DNA from: Bacteroidota bacterium
GTDB taxonomy: Bacteria; Spirochaetota; Spirochaetia; JABMQR01
Direction: 5' to 3'
DNA: 28,864 nt
NCBI GenBank assembly: GCA_013202335.1
Contig: JABMQR010000317.1
Coordinates: 1-28,864 of the forward strand
In this document: piece by piece, positions 16,204 to 24,920 of the stretch
How positions within the stretch are numbered: the first letter of the stretch is position 1
How the letters are laid out: each line of letters begins with the position of its first letter
Translations under genes and position numbers: made by a program
Notes under the pieces: generated by a model
Told to the model about the DNA's origin: nothing
The model's database searches: none
Seen by the model: only the letters and a program-made list of their open reading frames with translations

Positions 16204-17082
16204 ATGGCTGATAGACAAGTAGTATATGTAGATGGTTCTTTTGTTGATAAAATGGATGCAAAGATCTCTGTTTTTGATCATGGTCTTCTCTATGGAGATG
16301 GTGTGTTTGAAGGAATTCGTGCATACAACGGACGAGTGTTTAAACTGAAAGAACATATCGACAGACTCTTTAATGCAGCTTTAGCAATCTCCTTGAAGAT
16401 TCCCCTTTCAAAAGCGGAAATGACTGAAGTGGTGCTGGAATCGTGTAGAAGAAATGAAATGGTAGATGGGTATATTCGTCTGATAGTGACAAGGGGATAT
16501 GGTGATCTTGGTCTTTCCCCTTTGAAGTGCCCAAAACCCTCTATAATTTGTATAGCTGCAACAATTGCACTCTACCCACCTGAGTTCTATGATACCGGAC
16601 TTAAGGTAATTACCTCTACGGTGAGAAGAAATAAGGCCACAATCATTGATCCCCAGGTTAAATCACTTAATTATCTCAATAATATTCTTGCAAGAATTGA
16701 GGCTGACCGTGTTGGTGCACCTGAAGCATTAATGCTTACAGAGGACGGCCTCGTAGCTGAATGTACTGGTGATAATATCTTCATTGTGAAGGGCGGAGAA
16801 ATTTGGACTCCCCCTATTCATATGGGAATCCTGGATGGAATTACCCGCAGTACTGTTATCGAGCTGGCTGCTGAAAACGGTTATACCGTTAAAGAGAAAG
16901 AGTTCACACTGTTCAATGTAATTACTTCTGATGAGTGCTTTCTTACCGGAACTGCGGCTGAGCTGATTGCTGTAACAGAACTTGATGGGAAAGTGATTGG
17001 AACCGGAAAGGCAGGGGCTGTTACCAGCGAATTGCTTGCAATATTTCAAAAGTATACGAAGGAAAATGGTGAAAACATATGA
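16204..17082 (+). CDS. ilvE: Branched-chain amino-acid aminotransferase
   Basis: Class IV PLP aminotransferase making Val, Leu and Ile from their 2-oxo acids with glutamate as donor. The N-terminal part has VYVDGSFVDK, FDHGLLYGDGVFEGIRAYNG and an RLF helix. The Schiff-base lysine is K153 in PQVKSLNYLNNILARIEA. The phosphate-binding part is GLVAECTGDNIF and GILDGITRSTVIELA. D-amino-acid aminotransferase is a possible relative, but the operon context favours IlvE. The ATG follows AAAGGAG. The stop overlaps the ilvB start by four bases (ATGA). Confidence 0.93.
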   Translation: MADRQVVYVDGSFVDKMDAKISVFDHGLLYGDGVFEGIRAYNGRVFKLKEHIDRLFNAALAISLKIPLSKAEMTEVVLESCRRNEMVDGYIRLIVTRGYGDLGLSPLKCPKPSIICIAATIALYPPEFYDTGLKVITSTVRRNKATIIDPQVKSLNYLNNILARIEADRVGAPEALMLTEDGLVAECTGDNIFIVKGGEIWTPPIHMGILDGITRSTVIELAAENGYTVKEKEFTLFNVITSDECFLTGTAAELIAVTELDGKVIGTGKAGAVTSELLAIFQKYTKENGENI

Positions 17083-18773
17083 AAATGAACGGTGCACAAA
17101 TTATTATGGAGTGTCTGAAAGAGCAGAAAGTTGATACCGTATTTGGATTTCCCGGCGGAGCAGTCCTGAATATATACGATGAGCTCTATAAAAGCAGAGA
17201 TAAGATAAAGCATATCCTTACTGCTCATGAGCAGGGTGCTGCGCATGCAGCCGATGGGTATGCAAGAGCAAGCGGAAAAGTTGGAGTCTGTATTGCGACA
17301 TCAGGACCCGGTGCAACGAATTTGGTAACGGGAATTGCAACAGCTTATATGGATTCTTCTCCGATGGTAGCAATAACCGGGAATGTACCAGTGTCACTGC
17401 TTGGCAAGGATAGCTTTCAGGAGGTTGATATTGCCGGTATTACTATGCCGATTACAAAACATAACTATATTGTGAAAGATATCACCAAACTTGCAGATAT
17501 CATAAGGGAAGCCTTTTATATTGCTCAGGAAGGTCGGCAGGGTCCGGTACTCATAGATGTTCCCAAAGATCTGACAGCTGCTGTGACTGAGTATGAGTAT
17601 AAAGAACCGAAACCTATTTCCCGGCATAGCGATATGATCAGGAAAGAGGATATTGATAAAGCAATTAAGATGATAGAGACCGCTAAACGCCCGGTTATCT
17701 ATATTGGCGGCGGGGTAATCAGGTCGAAGGCATCAAAAGAACTTATGGAATTTGTGGAGAAGATTCAGGCTCCTGTTGGAGTATCCCTTATGGGTAAGGG
17801 TGCATTTCCGGCAATCCATGACTTTTATACCGGTATGATCGGTATGCACGGATCAAAAGTATCCAACATGTCTGTTTCCCAAAGTGACCTGCTTGTCGTT
17901 ATTGGTGCCAGATTCAGTGATCGTGTAGTAAGCAGAGTTGACCGGTTTGCACAGAAAGCGAAGATACTGCATATTGATATTGACCCTGCGGAAATCAATA
18001 AGAACATCCCCACATTTCATCATGTAATTGGTGATATTCAGGAAGTCCTCAAGGTTTTTAATACAAGAATTAAAAAAAAGATAAACCACGACGACTGGCT
18101 GGCAAAAATTGCAGCATGGAAAATTAAGTACCCAATCAGGATTACCATAGAGAACAGAAGACCAAAAGAGATAATCTCTGCAGTTCACGATGTTCTTGAC
18201 AGCAAAGCTGTTATAGTAACTGAAGTTGGACAGCATCAGATGTGGGTTGCCCAGTTCTATAAATTCTCGGAACCGGATACCTTTATTACATCCGGCGGGC
18301 TGGGTACCATGGGTTTTGGCACAGGAGCGGCTATAGGCGCACAGATGGGAAGACCTGACAGAAGAGTAGTCAGTATTGCCGGTGACGGCAGTTTTCAGAT
18401 GAACTGCAGCGAAATTGCAACTGCAGCCAAATATAATATTCCGATTGTAGTTCTGATTATGAACAATCATACACTTGGTATGGTTCGCCAATGGCAGACC
18501 CTGTTTTATGAAGGAAGGTATTCAGAGACCACTCTGGATCATAAGATTGACTGGGTGAAGCTTGCAGAGGCTTTCGGAGCAGTTGGCATGACAATGTCTG
18601 CGAAAGATGATCCCTCAGAGGTTATCAGAAAAGCACTGGCTGTTAACGGCCCGGTTGTAGTTGATTGTGAAATTCCTATTGATGATATCGCGCTGCCGAT
18701 GGTAGCACCTGGTCAATCAATTGAGCATGTAATACTCAGTGTAGACCCTATTGTAGATCCGTTATCTGATTAA
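17079..18773 (+). CDS. ilvB: Acetolactate synthase large (catalytic) subunit
   Basis: TPP, FAD and Mg-dependent condensation of two pyruvates, or of pyruvate with 2-oxobutyrate. The N-terminal PYR domain has FGFPGGAVLNIYDEL and the activating Glu in AHEQGAAHAADGYARASG. The TPP/Mg site of the C-terminal domain is GDGSFQMNCSEIATAAKYNI ending in the IMNN Asn, followed by GMVRQWQ. At 564 residues it is full length. It is the last gene, four bases overlapping ilvE, and it is the partner of ilvN at the operon's front. A strong terminator follows. Confidence 0.96.
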   Translation: MKMNGAQIIMECLKEQKVDTVFGFPGGAVLNIYDELYKSRDKIKHILTAHEQGAAHAADGYARASGKVGVCIATSGPGATNLVTGIATAYMDSSPMVAITGNVPVSLLGKDSFQEVDIAGITMPITKHNYIVKDITKLADIIREAFYIAQEGRQGPVLIDVPKDLTAAVTEYEYKEPKPISRHSDMIRKEDIDKAIKMIETAKRPVIYIGGGVIRSKASKELMEFVEKIQAPVGVSLMGKGAFPAIHDFYTGMIGMHGSKVSNMSVSQSDLLVVIGARFSDRVVSRVDRFAQKAKILHIDIDPAEINKNIPTFHHVIGDIQEVLKVFNTRIKKKINHDDWLAKIAAWKIKYPIRITIENRRPKEIISAVHDVLDSKAVIVTEVGQHQMWVAQFYKFSEPDTFITSGGLGTMGFGTGAAIGAQMGRPDRRVVSIAGDGSFQMNCSEIATAAKYNIPIVVLIMNNHTLGMVRQWQTLFYEGRYSETTLDHKIDWVKLAEAFGAVGMTMSAKDDPSEVIRKALAVNGPVVVDCEIPIDDIALPMVAPGQSIEHVILSVDPIVDPLSD

Positions 18774-18801
18774 AGAATTTTACATAGATAGTAATTTTAG
18801 G

Positions 18802-18840
18802 AAAACCGTTTGCGGGTATAAATCGCAGACGGTTTTTTTT
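18802..18840 (+). terminator. Intrinsic terminator of the ilv-leu operon
   Basis: AAAACCGTTTGCG pairs with CGCAGACGGTTTT (one G-U pair) around a 9-nt loop, followed by a run of T to 18840. It starts 28 nt after the ilvB stop. Confidence 0.9.
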
Positions 18841-18861
18841 GGGCTGCATGGGAAGAGACTC

Positions 18862-18888
18862 AAAAAAAGCTGCCCCGAAAGGCAGCTT
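18862..18888 (-). terminator. Intrinsic terminator of oppA
   Basis: Read on the minus strand: AAGCTGCC, a 6-nt loop, GGCAGCTT running into seven T. It lies 26 nt beyond the oppA stop codon and back to back with the ilv terminator. Confidence 0.88.
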
Positions 18889-18914
18889 AATAATAACATC
18901 TTTGTCTGGAATAT

Positions 18915-20519
18915 TTATTTCAGGTAGATGTTTTTGAGTGGGTGGTAGTCCATTACATTCGGATACCAGCCGCCCCATACATCAAGATCAACAAGATTGT
19001 TTGATGTGTAGAAATAGATCGGCATTACACCCATGTCTTCACCGATGAAATAATTTTCAGCTTCTCGAAGTACATCATAACGTGCAGTTCCTGGTTCCAT
19101 TCTTGCAGCTTTATTGATTGCCACATCAAAACCGGCATTGCTGTACTGACCGTCATTTCCGCCGCCGCCTGTTATAAACATATCAAGGAATGTGTTTGGA
19201 TCCGGATAGTCTCCAATCCATCCGGCTCTGGCGATAACAAATTCGTGCTCACGTCTGGTTTTGAGGTATGTGCCCCACTCCATGTTGATAAGCTCAACAT
19301 TGATTCCCAGGTTTTCTTTCCACTGCTGCTGAATATATTCACCAATTTTCTTGTGACCTTCAGAGGTGTTGTAGAGGATCTGGATGCCTTCCGGCCAGCC
19401 CTGTCCATTCGGGTAACCAGCATCAGCGAGAAGAGCCCTTGCAGCTTCAATATCTTCATCGAAATACGTCCTTGTTGGGAACCCAGCCATGCCGGGAACC
19501 ATGGCATAAGCAGGAAGCTGTCCGCCCTTTGTAATCAGGTCAACAAGAGACTGTCTGTCGATAGCCATTGCGAGTGCTTTTCTTACGCGTACATCGTCAA
19601 TTGGCGGGGTTGTTGTTTCTAAAAGATAGTAGTATGTGCCAAGATAAGGCGCATTATGGTAATCATCTCTCAGTTTAACTGCATCCATCTGGTCAAGCGG
19701 TACTGTATTGTTCCAGTCTGCTTCTCCGTTCAGATACATGTTATGAGCTGTATTGTTGTCATCGATCGGTAGGTAAACTACACGGTCAAGGTTAACAGCA
19801 TCAGCGTCCCAGTAATCTTTGTTCGGTACAACAGAGAGGTATTCCTGTGGTTTCCAATCTTCAAGGATAAATGGTCCATTGCAGACAAAGTTTTCCGGCA
19901 GGGTCCATTCATCACCGTATTTTTCGATTGCGTGAAGAGGAACTACTGCAAAGGCGTAGTGGGGAAGAGCATCCAGAACGTAGGGAAGAGGTCCAATAAG
20001 ATCCATCTGGAAAGTCATTTCATCAAGTGCACGGATCTGAACTGCTTCAGGACCTGCATCGCCACCATTGTAAGCTCCTGCGCCTTCAATAAACATTGAG
20101 GGGAACCATGCGTAGGGGGAACCTGTTGCAGGGTCGAGCCCTCTCAACCATGAATCAACAAACTGCTGAGCAGTTATTTTAACGCCGTCTGTCCAGTATG
20201 CTTCACGAAGGTTGAAGGTATAAGTCATACCATCATTTGTAACTTCCCAGGATTTTGCAAGACCGGGAACAGCAAGAGCTGTTTCAGGATCGTATGTGGT
20301 GAGACCCTCAGACAGGGCCAGGTACATTCTGTGCTCTGGAACACCCTCAATCAGATGTGGATCGAGTGATTCCGGCTCTGCACCGTTGTTGATAATAAAT
20401 TCGCCGCCAGTGCGGCCCCCGTCTTCCATTACTGGTTCAACTGTTTCTTCTGCTGCCTGAGCAAAAACTAATCCAGCTGAAACAAGAAGACAAACTAGAA
20501 CGATTAAGATTTTTTTCAT
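18915..20519 (-). CDS. oppA: Periplasmic oligopeptide-binding protein
   Basis: A 534-residue extracytoplasmic solute-binding protein of family 5, which captures peptides for the Opp ABC transporter. The N-terminal signal peptide has a KK start, a hydrophobic core and a VFAQA cleavage site. There is no lipobox Cys, so it is predicted to be soluble or exported rather than a lipoprotein. Family landmarks are NNGAEPESLDPHLIEGVPE, the conserved GLTTYDPET and LAKSWEV region, and VRKALAMAIDRQSLV. It is separated from oppBCDF by a divergent gene and has its own promoter and terminator, which would allow the binding protein to be made in excess. Confidence 0.92.
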   Translation of the reverse strand: MKKILIVLVCLLVSAGLVFAQAAEETVEPVMEDGGRTGGEFIINNGAEPESLDPHLIEGVPEHRMYLALSEGLTTYDPETALAVPGLAKSWEVTNDGMTYTFNLREAYWTDGVKITAQQFVDSWLRGLDPATGSPYAWFPSMFIEGAGAYNGGDAGPEAVQIRALDEMTFQMDLIGPLPYVLDALPHYAFAVVPLHAIEKYGDEWTLPENFVCNGPFILEDWKPQEYLSVVPNKDYWDADAVNLDRVVYLPIDDNNTAHNMYLNGEADWNNTVPLDQMDAVKLRDDYHNAPYLGTYYYLLETTTPPIDDVRVRKALAMAIDRQSLVDLITKGGQLPAYAMVPGMAGFPTRTYFDEDIEAARALLADAGYPNGQGWPEGIQILYNTSEGHKKIGEYIQQQWKENLGINVELINMEWGTYLKTRREHEFVIARAGWIGDYPDPNTFLDMFITGGGGNDGQYSNAGFDVAINKAARMEPGTARYDVLREAENYFIGEDMGVMPIYFYTSNNLVDLDVWGGWYPNVMDYHPLKNIYLK

Positions 20520-20552
20520 TCACTTCTCCTTAAAAAACTTTTTTCACTTACT

Positions 20553-20581
20553 AGAGTACGCCTAAACTGAGAATAAAACAA
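20553..20581 (-). promoter_or_regulatory. Candidate oppA promoter
   Basis: On the minus strand TTGTTT (complement of 20576-20581), a 17-bp spacer, and TACTCT (complement of 20553-20558), about 33 nt before the oppA start. Spacing is ideal and both boxes are partial matches to consensus. Confidence 0.35.
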
Positions 20582-20630
20582 GTAGAATTAAATAAAAAGA
20601 GATGATACAGTGTGCTCAGGAGTGCTATAC

Positions 20631-21224
20631 ATGCTGAAAATGAAGGTGTTTCGACATAATAATCAAACAATATCTTATGAATTTGGTCGTTGGTACCGAA
20701 TTATTAACTTATTTTTTGCTTTTTTTCTGTTATTAGGTGCTTCTCTCTACAGTACTGAAGATTGGTTCTCATGGCTCTCTTTTCCTGTTGTTATATCTGT
20801 TGTACTGATACTTGCCGGGTTATATTTAGATTCCTGGAGTTTTGACAGCAAAAACGGAATAATTTTTTCAAGGATTGGATTAATTGGATTGAACAAAAAA
20901 AGAGTTTACCAGCTTGATGATATTACCAGTTTCTCCCTTACTCATTTTTCAAAGGGTTACCAGAGGGATCGTGGAGAAGGTAAACGAAAACGGTCAGGTG
21001 AAATAGTTGTATTCTCTGTTCACTTTTTGTCAGGTGAGAATAGGGATATTGAGATTATCAGGGAAGCTAAATCCGGTGGGATGACAGAGTTATATGCACA
21101 GAACATTGCTGACTACTGCGGGAAACCTTTAACAAAAGACAGGGAGATGGACTTAAATCTGGGTACCCGGTTTGGTGGAAGAGTACGGTCACGAATGAAT
21201 TTCAGACAAAGTATGAAAGATTAA
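20631..21224 (+). CDS. Small two-helix membrane protein, unknown function
   Basis: A 197-residue protein I do not recognise. Two hydrophobic segments, around INLFFAFFLLLGASLYS and SFPVVISVVLILAGLYL, form a hairpin near the N-terminus. A polar domain of about 130 residues follows, with a strand-rich pattern (GIIFSRIGLIGLNKKRVYQL, IVVFSVHFLSGENRDIEI), which resembles membrane-anchored PH-like folds. The C-terminus is basic. AGGAG lies eight bases before the ATG at 20631, so I reject the in-frame GTG at 20610. It is the only plus-strand gene within the opp region and diverges from oppA. Confidence 0.6.
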   Translation: MLKMKVFRHNNQTISYEFGRWYRIINLFFAFFLLLGASLYSTEDWFSWLSFPVVISVVLILAGLYLDSWSFDSKNGIIFSRIGLIGLNKKRVYQLDDITSFSLTHFSKGYQRDRGEGKRKRSGEIVVFSVHFLSGENRDIEIIREAKSGGMTELYAQNIADYCGKPLTKDREMDLNLGTRFGGRVRSRMNFRQSMKD

Positions 21225-21235
21225 TACCATAGATT

Positions 21236-21267
21236 AAAAAAAGGAGCTTTACGACAGTAAAACTCCT
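21236..21267 (-). terminator. Intrinsic terminator of the oppBCDF operon
   Basis: On the minus strand AGGAG-TTTA pairs with TAAA-CTCCT (one A/C mismatch) and runs into seven T. It lies 33 nt beyond the oppF stop. On the plus strand there is no T-run, so it does not obviously end the 20631-21224 gene. Confidence 0.7.
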
Positions 21268-21299
21268 AAATAAACATATCAAAGAAATTTGATCACATG

Positions 21300-22307
21300 C
21301 TAGTCGTGTTTGATGTGAATCCAGCACGCTGTCTGATGCCCCTCAGCCATCTGAGTCATTGGCGGGATATGTGTTTTACAGTAATCCATTTTTTTCGGAC
21401 AGCGATCATAAAAATAGCATCCGAATCGCTCTGTATCCGGAGATGGTACATCACCTGTCAGAATAATTCTTTTTCTGTTTCTCTCGATCTTTGGATCCGG
21501 TATTGGTGCAGCAGATAACAGAGCCTGAGTATAAGGATGCAGCGGGTTTTTGTATAAAAGTGCTGAATCAGCAACCTCAACCAACTTTCCAAGATACATA
21601 ACTGCAACACGGGTGCTTATATACTCTATTACCGCAAGGTCGTGAGCTATGAACACATAGGTCAATCCAAACTCTTTCTGCAGGTCTTTCAGCAGGTTGA
21701 GAATCTGTGACTGTATAGATACATCCAGGGCACTGACCGGTTCATCAGCAAGAATTATTTTGGGGTTAAGAGCCAGAGCTCTTGCAATCCCGATACGCTG
21801 ACGCTGTCCGCCGGAAAATTCATGCGGATACCTGTTTTTATAAAACCGGGAAAGACCAACAGTTTCCATCAGCTCCTCAACCCTGTCTTCAATCTCTGTC
21901 TGACTCATCTCCAGTAATTTACGTTTAACATAGATATTCAGTGGTTCTGCGATAATAGTTCGTACCGTCATTCTGGGATTGAGAGATGCATACGGATCCT
22001 GGAATACCATCTGGATATTCTTACGTGTAGCAAGAAGTTTCCTTGTGGACATTTTTGTCAGATCTTCACCCTCAAAATAGATATTTCCTTCAGTAACTGG
22101 ATGCAGTTGTGCAATTGCACGGGCTGTTGTGGATTTACCACACCCGGACTCTCCAACAATCCCCAGAGTCTCACCCTCTTCGACAGTGAAAGAGATACCG
22201 TCTATTGCCCGGATAGCTCCAACTTTGCGTTTGAACAGAACTCCATCTTCAATAGGGAAGTGCAGTTTTACATCTTTAACTTCAAGAAGTGGTGGTTTCT
22301 TACTCAT
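21300..22307 (-). CDS. oppF: Oligopeptide ABC transporter ATP-binding protein
   Basis: One of the two ATPases powering peptide import at the inner face of the membrane. Walker A is GESGCGKST (52-60), the signature is FSGGQRQR (164-171), and Walker B is ILADEP (185-190), followed by the conserved His in FIAHDLAVI. The C-terminal oligopeptide-transporter extension contains a Cys-rich stretch (CYFYDRCPKKMDYC and a later Cys) typical of OppD/OppF pairs, in some of which it binds an iron-sulfur cluster. It overlaps oppD by eight bases and is last in the operon. Confidence 0.93.
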   Translation of the reverse strand: MSKKPPLLEVKDVKLHFPIEDGVLFKRKVGAIRAIDGISFTVEEGETLGIVGESGCGKSTTARAIAQLHPVTEGNIYFEGEDLTKMSTRKLLATRKNIQMVFQDPYASLNPRMTVRTIIAEPLNIYVKRKLLEMSQTEIEDRVEELMETVGLSRFYKNRYPHEFSGGQRQRIGIARALALNPKIILADEPVSALDVSIQSQILNLLKDLQKEFGLTYVFIAHDLAVIEYISTRVAVMYLGKLVEVADSALLYKNPLHPYTQALLSAAPIPDPKIERNRKRIILTGDVPSPDTERFGCYFYDRCPKKMDYCKTHIPPMTQMAEGHQTACWIHIKHD

Positions 22308-23307
22308 TTTCTGTCCCCTCCTTATCGAGGTATAGCCAGCAGGCTACATTCCGCCCTTTCTCAACCTCAGTCAGCACCGGGTATTTCTTTCGGCAGATAT
22401 CCATAGCCTTATTGCATCTCGGGTGAAAGGAGCAGCAGTCAGGCAGATCAATCAGGTTTGGCGGCTGACCCTCTATCGAGAAAAGTTTCCCTTCATTAGC
22501 CTGATCCATCCGCGGTACGGAGTTTATAAGTCCCTGTGTATACGGATGAAGCGGTTTATGAAAAAGAGGATCTGTATCAGCCTTTTCCACAAGACGTCCC
22601 GCATACATTACACAAACTTCATCACACATGCCTGCTACGACTCCCAGGTCATGGGTAATCATAATAACAGCTGTTTTAAACTGCTGTGCCAGATCCTTAA
22701 TCAACTCAAGAATCTGCGCCTGAATGGTTACGTCCAGTGCTGTAGTAGGTTCGTCCGCGATAAGGATATCAGCATTACAGCTTAATGCCATACCGATCAT
22801 AACTCTCTGGCGCATACCACCGGAAAATTGGTGCGGATAATCATTGACACGTTTTTCCGGAGCAGGTATACCAACCAGTTTCAGCATCTCGACAGCTTTC
22901 TTTTTAGCCTCGGATTTTGAGAGAGCCTGGTGCAGTACGATTGTCTCAATCATCTGGGTTGAGATGCGTAGAAAAGGGTTGAGGCTGGTCATAGGATCCT
23001 GAAAAATCATAGAAATACTGTTGCCTCGAATACTTCTCATCTCTGCATCGGACATTTTCAGAATATCTTTATCTTTGAATATAACTTCACCACCGACAAT
23101 TTTTCCGGGAGGGGAGGGGATAAGCCGCATTAATGATAAATTGGTTACTGACTTTCCACAGCCGGATTCCCCGACTATTCCCAGAGTCTGTCCGCTGTAG
23201 AGATCAAAGGAGACTCCATCCACAGCCTTAACTATTCCATCATCAGTCTTAAAGTATGTCTGCAGGTTCTTTACCTGCAGAACTGGTTTTTTTGTTGTGT
23301 CACGCAT
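22300..23307 (-). CDS. oppD: Oligopeptide ABC transporter ATP-binding protein
   Basis: Second ATPase of the transporter. Walker A is GESGCGKS (46-53), then [14 protein letters not shown], signature FSGGMRQRV, Walker B ILIADEP, and [11 protein letters not shown] with the switch His. The C-terminal extension is again Cys-rich ([15 protein letters not shown]). At 335 residues it has the normal length. It begins 14 nt after the oppC stop and overlaps oppF. Confidence 0.93.
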   Translation of the reverse strand: MRDTTKKPVLQVKNLQTYFKTDDGIVKAVDGVSFDLYSGQTLGIVGESGCGKSVTNLSLMRLIPSPPGKIVGGEVIFKDKDILKMSDAEMRSIRGNSISMIFQDPMTSLNPFLRISTQMIETIVLHQALSKSEAKKKAVEMLKLVGIPAPEKRVNDYPHQFSGGMRQRVMIGMALSCNADILIADEPTTALDVTIQAQILELIKDLAQQFKTAVIMITHDLGVVAGMCDEVCVMYAGRLVEKADTDPLFHKPLHPYTQGLINSVPRMDQANEGKLFSIEGQPPNLIDLPDCCSFHPRCNKAMDICRKKYPVLTEVEKGRNVACWLYLDKEGTENE

Positions 23308-23321
23308 GTATTACGTTCTCC

Positions 23322-24911
23322 TTACAGCTGATTTTTGCTTTGCGGGTCAAACGCATCCCTGAGCCCGTCACCGAGAAAGTTCATTGCAAACAGGAATACC
23401 GACATGGCCAGAGCCGGAAATAACAGACGCCAGGGGAATAGATTCATTCCCTCAACTGCATCACCAATCAGGGATCCCCATGAAGCGAAAGGAGCCGAAA
23501 TTCCTAGCCCGAGAAATGAGAGAAAAGATTCCAGCATAATAAAAGCCGGTACTCTCAAGGTTGAAAAGACGATAATAACTCCCAGGGAATTTGGTACCAG
23601 ATGCTTAAATACTATTCGCCAGGTTGATGCACCCATAGACATAGCAGCTTCGACAAATTCAGAGTTTTTCAGGGAAATTATCTGGCCGCGCACAACACGG
23701 GCAACCGTCAGCCAGCTGATTATTGCCAGTGCAAAAAACAGATTCATAATATTTCGACCGAATATAGCCATCAGGATAATAACCAAAAGCATATAGGGCA
23801 GGCCGTAGAGAACATCAACAACTCTCATGATAAGATAATCAGTTTTCCCGCCGATATAACCGGCAAGGGCTCCTAAAATTGTTCCGATCAGAACACTTGT
23901 TATTGTTCCGATGAATCCAATAGCGATAGAGATCTGACCACCGTAGATAATTCGGGCAAACATATCACGCCCGACATAATCAGTACCAAAGATATAAATC
24001 CGTTCATGTTTTTTAGAGGCCTCTACTTTAAAAGTGAAATAATCGGCCATACTCAATGTAGTTTTTAAGGGGAATTCTGCATCTCCCGCTTTAACAACTT
24101 CATCAAGTTCCTGCTGGGCAAAATCAATTGCATAATTTACAATTTTACCATCAAGGTTCTCTTTTAGATATCTGTTATAGGCAGAGTTTTTTATTGTATT
24201 GAGATGAGTTGTCAGCAGGAGGTCGAGTTCCTCTGCATTGATATTCTCATTCTCGATCTGGAGTTCCTTGCGGATCTGCTCATTAGCTTCTTTATACGTC
24301 CTTTCCAGGATATCCTCTGCAGGAGTTCCTGTAAGCAAAGATAAAGCTTCAGCACTCTCCTGGACATCAAGCTTGTTCAAGGACTTAGAGTCGCCTGCTG
24401 CATCTATATAATAGAGTGTCTTAATATCAAAAAGGAGCTCTGTCTCAACTTTCTCTTTCAGGTTGTCCAGTATTCTCTGATCCGAGGCACTGAGGCTGAC
24501 TGTTCCCAGACTTTTTCCCAGATCATAATAAAAATCAAACTGCTGGTTGGGCTGCATCTTTTTTAATGCCGCTTTCTGCTCCGGGGTAATCGTTACTGCC
24601 TGTCCTGTAGCAAAGGCAAACAACTCTTTCTCTTTCTTCTCAAGCAGAAGTTCACCTGCAGTCTTGGTGAAAGACGGTCTGAGGTTTTGGTGCTCAAGAA
24701 TAATCTTCGTATGAGAATGTATCGGCAGCAATGGAGCAAACAGGGAGAGGGTGGCATAAATAGCAATAACCACTATGCTTATAACCGCCATTCTGTTTTT
24801 CTTGAGCCTTTTCCAGGCATCTTTTGTGAGACTGTTTCCCTTTATTTCCTGCTGGAATTCATTAGTTAATCCCTGCCCGTTTTCTTTATCAATTTTTGTT
24901 GTGTCTGTCAT
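23322..24911 (-). CDS. oppC: Oligopeptide ABC transporter permease with large extra domain
   Basis: Inner-membrane permease subunit, 529 residues instead of the usual roughly 300. A cytoplasmic N-terminus and first helix (about 41-63, MAVISIVVIAIYATLSLFAP) are followed by an extra segment of about 240 residues (about 65-305). The normal permease core then begins with IFGTDYVGRDMFARIIYGG (308-325), five further helices, and the EAA loop ending FVEAAMSMGASTWRIVFKHL. The extra segment is hydrophilic, Lys/Glu-rich and mostly helical in character, and by topology lies outside the membrane where it could touch OppA. It starts nine nt after the oppB stop. Confidence 0.9.
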   Translation of the reverse strand: MTDTTKIDKENGQGLTNEFQQEIKGNSLTKDAWKRLKKNRMAVISIVVIAIYATLSLFAPLLPIHSHTKIILEHQNLRPSFTKTAGELLLEKKEKELFAFATGQAVTITPEQKAALKKMQPNQQFDFYYDLGKSLGTVSLSASDQRILDNLKEKVETELLFDIKTLYYIDAAGDSKSLNKLDVQESAEALSLLTGTPAEDILERTYKEANEQIRKELQIENENINAEELDLLLTTHLNTIKNSAYNRYLKENLDGKIVNYAIDFAQQELDEVVKAGDAEFPLKTTLSMADYFTFKVEASKKHERIYIFGTDYVGRDMFARIIYGGQISIAIGFIGTITSVLIGTILGALAGYIGGKTDYLIMRVVDVLYGLPYMLLVIILMAIFGRNIMNLFFALAIISWLTVARVVRGQIISLKNSEFVEAAMSMGASTWRIVFKHLVPNSLGVIIVFSTLRVPAFIMLESFLSFLGLGISAPFASWGSLIGDAVEGMNLFPWRLLFPALAMSVFLFAMNFLGDGLRDAFDPQSKNQL

Positions 24912-24920
24912 ATTCTGCTC

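Noticed and set aside
17853..18491. Long minus-strand ORF (212 codons) inside ilvB
   Set aside because: It is fully antisense to a well-conserved gene, and its translation shows no domain and is rich in Cys, Asn and Tyr, as expected of a shadow frame.
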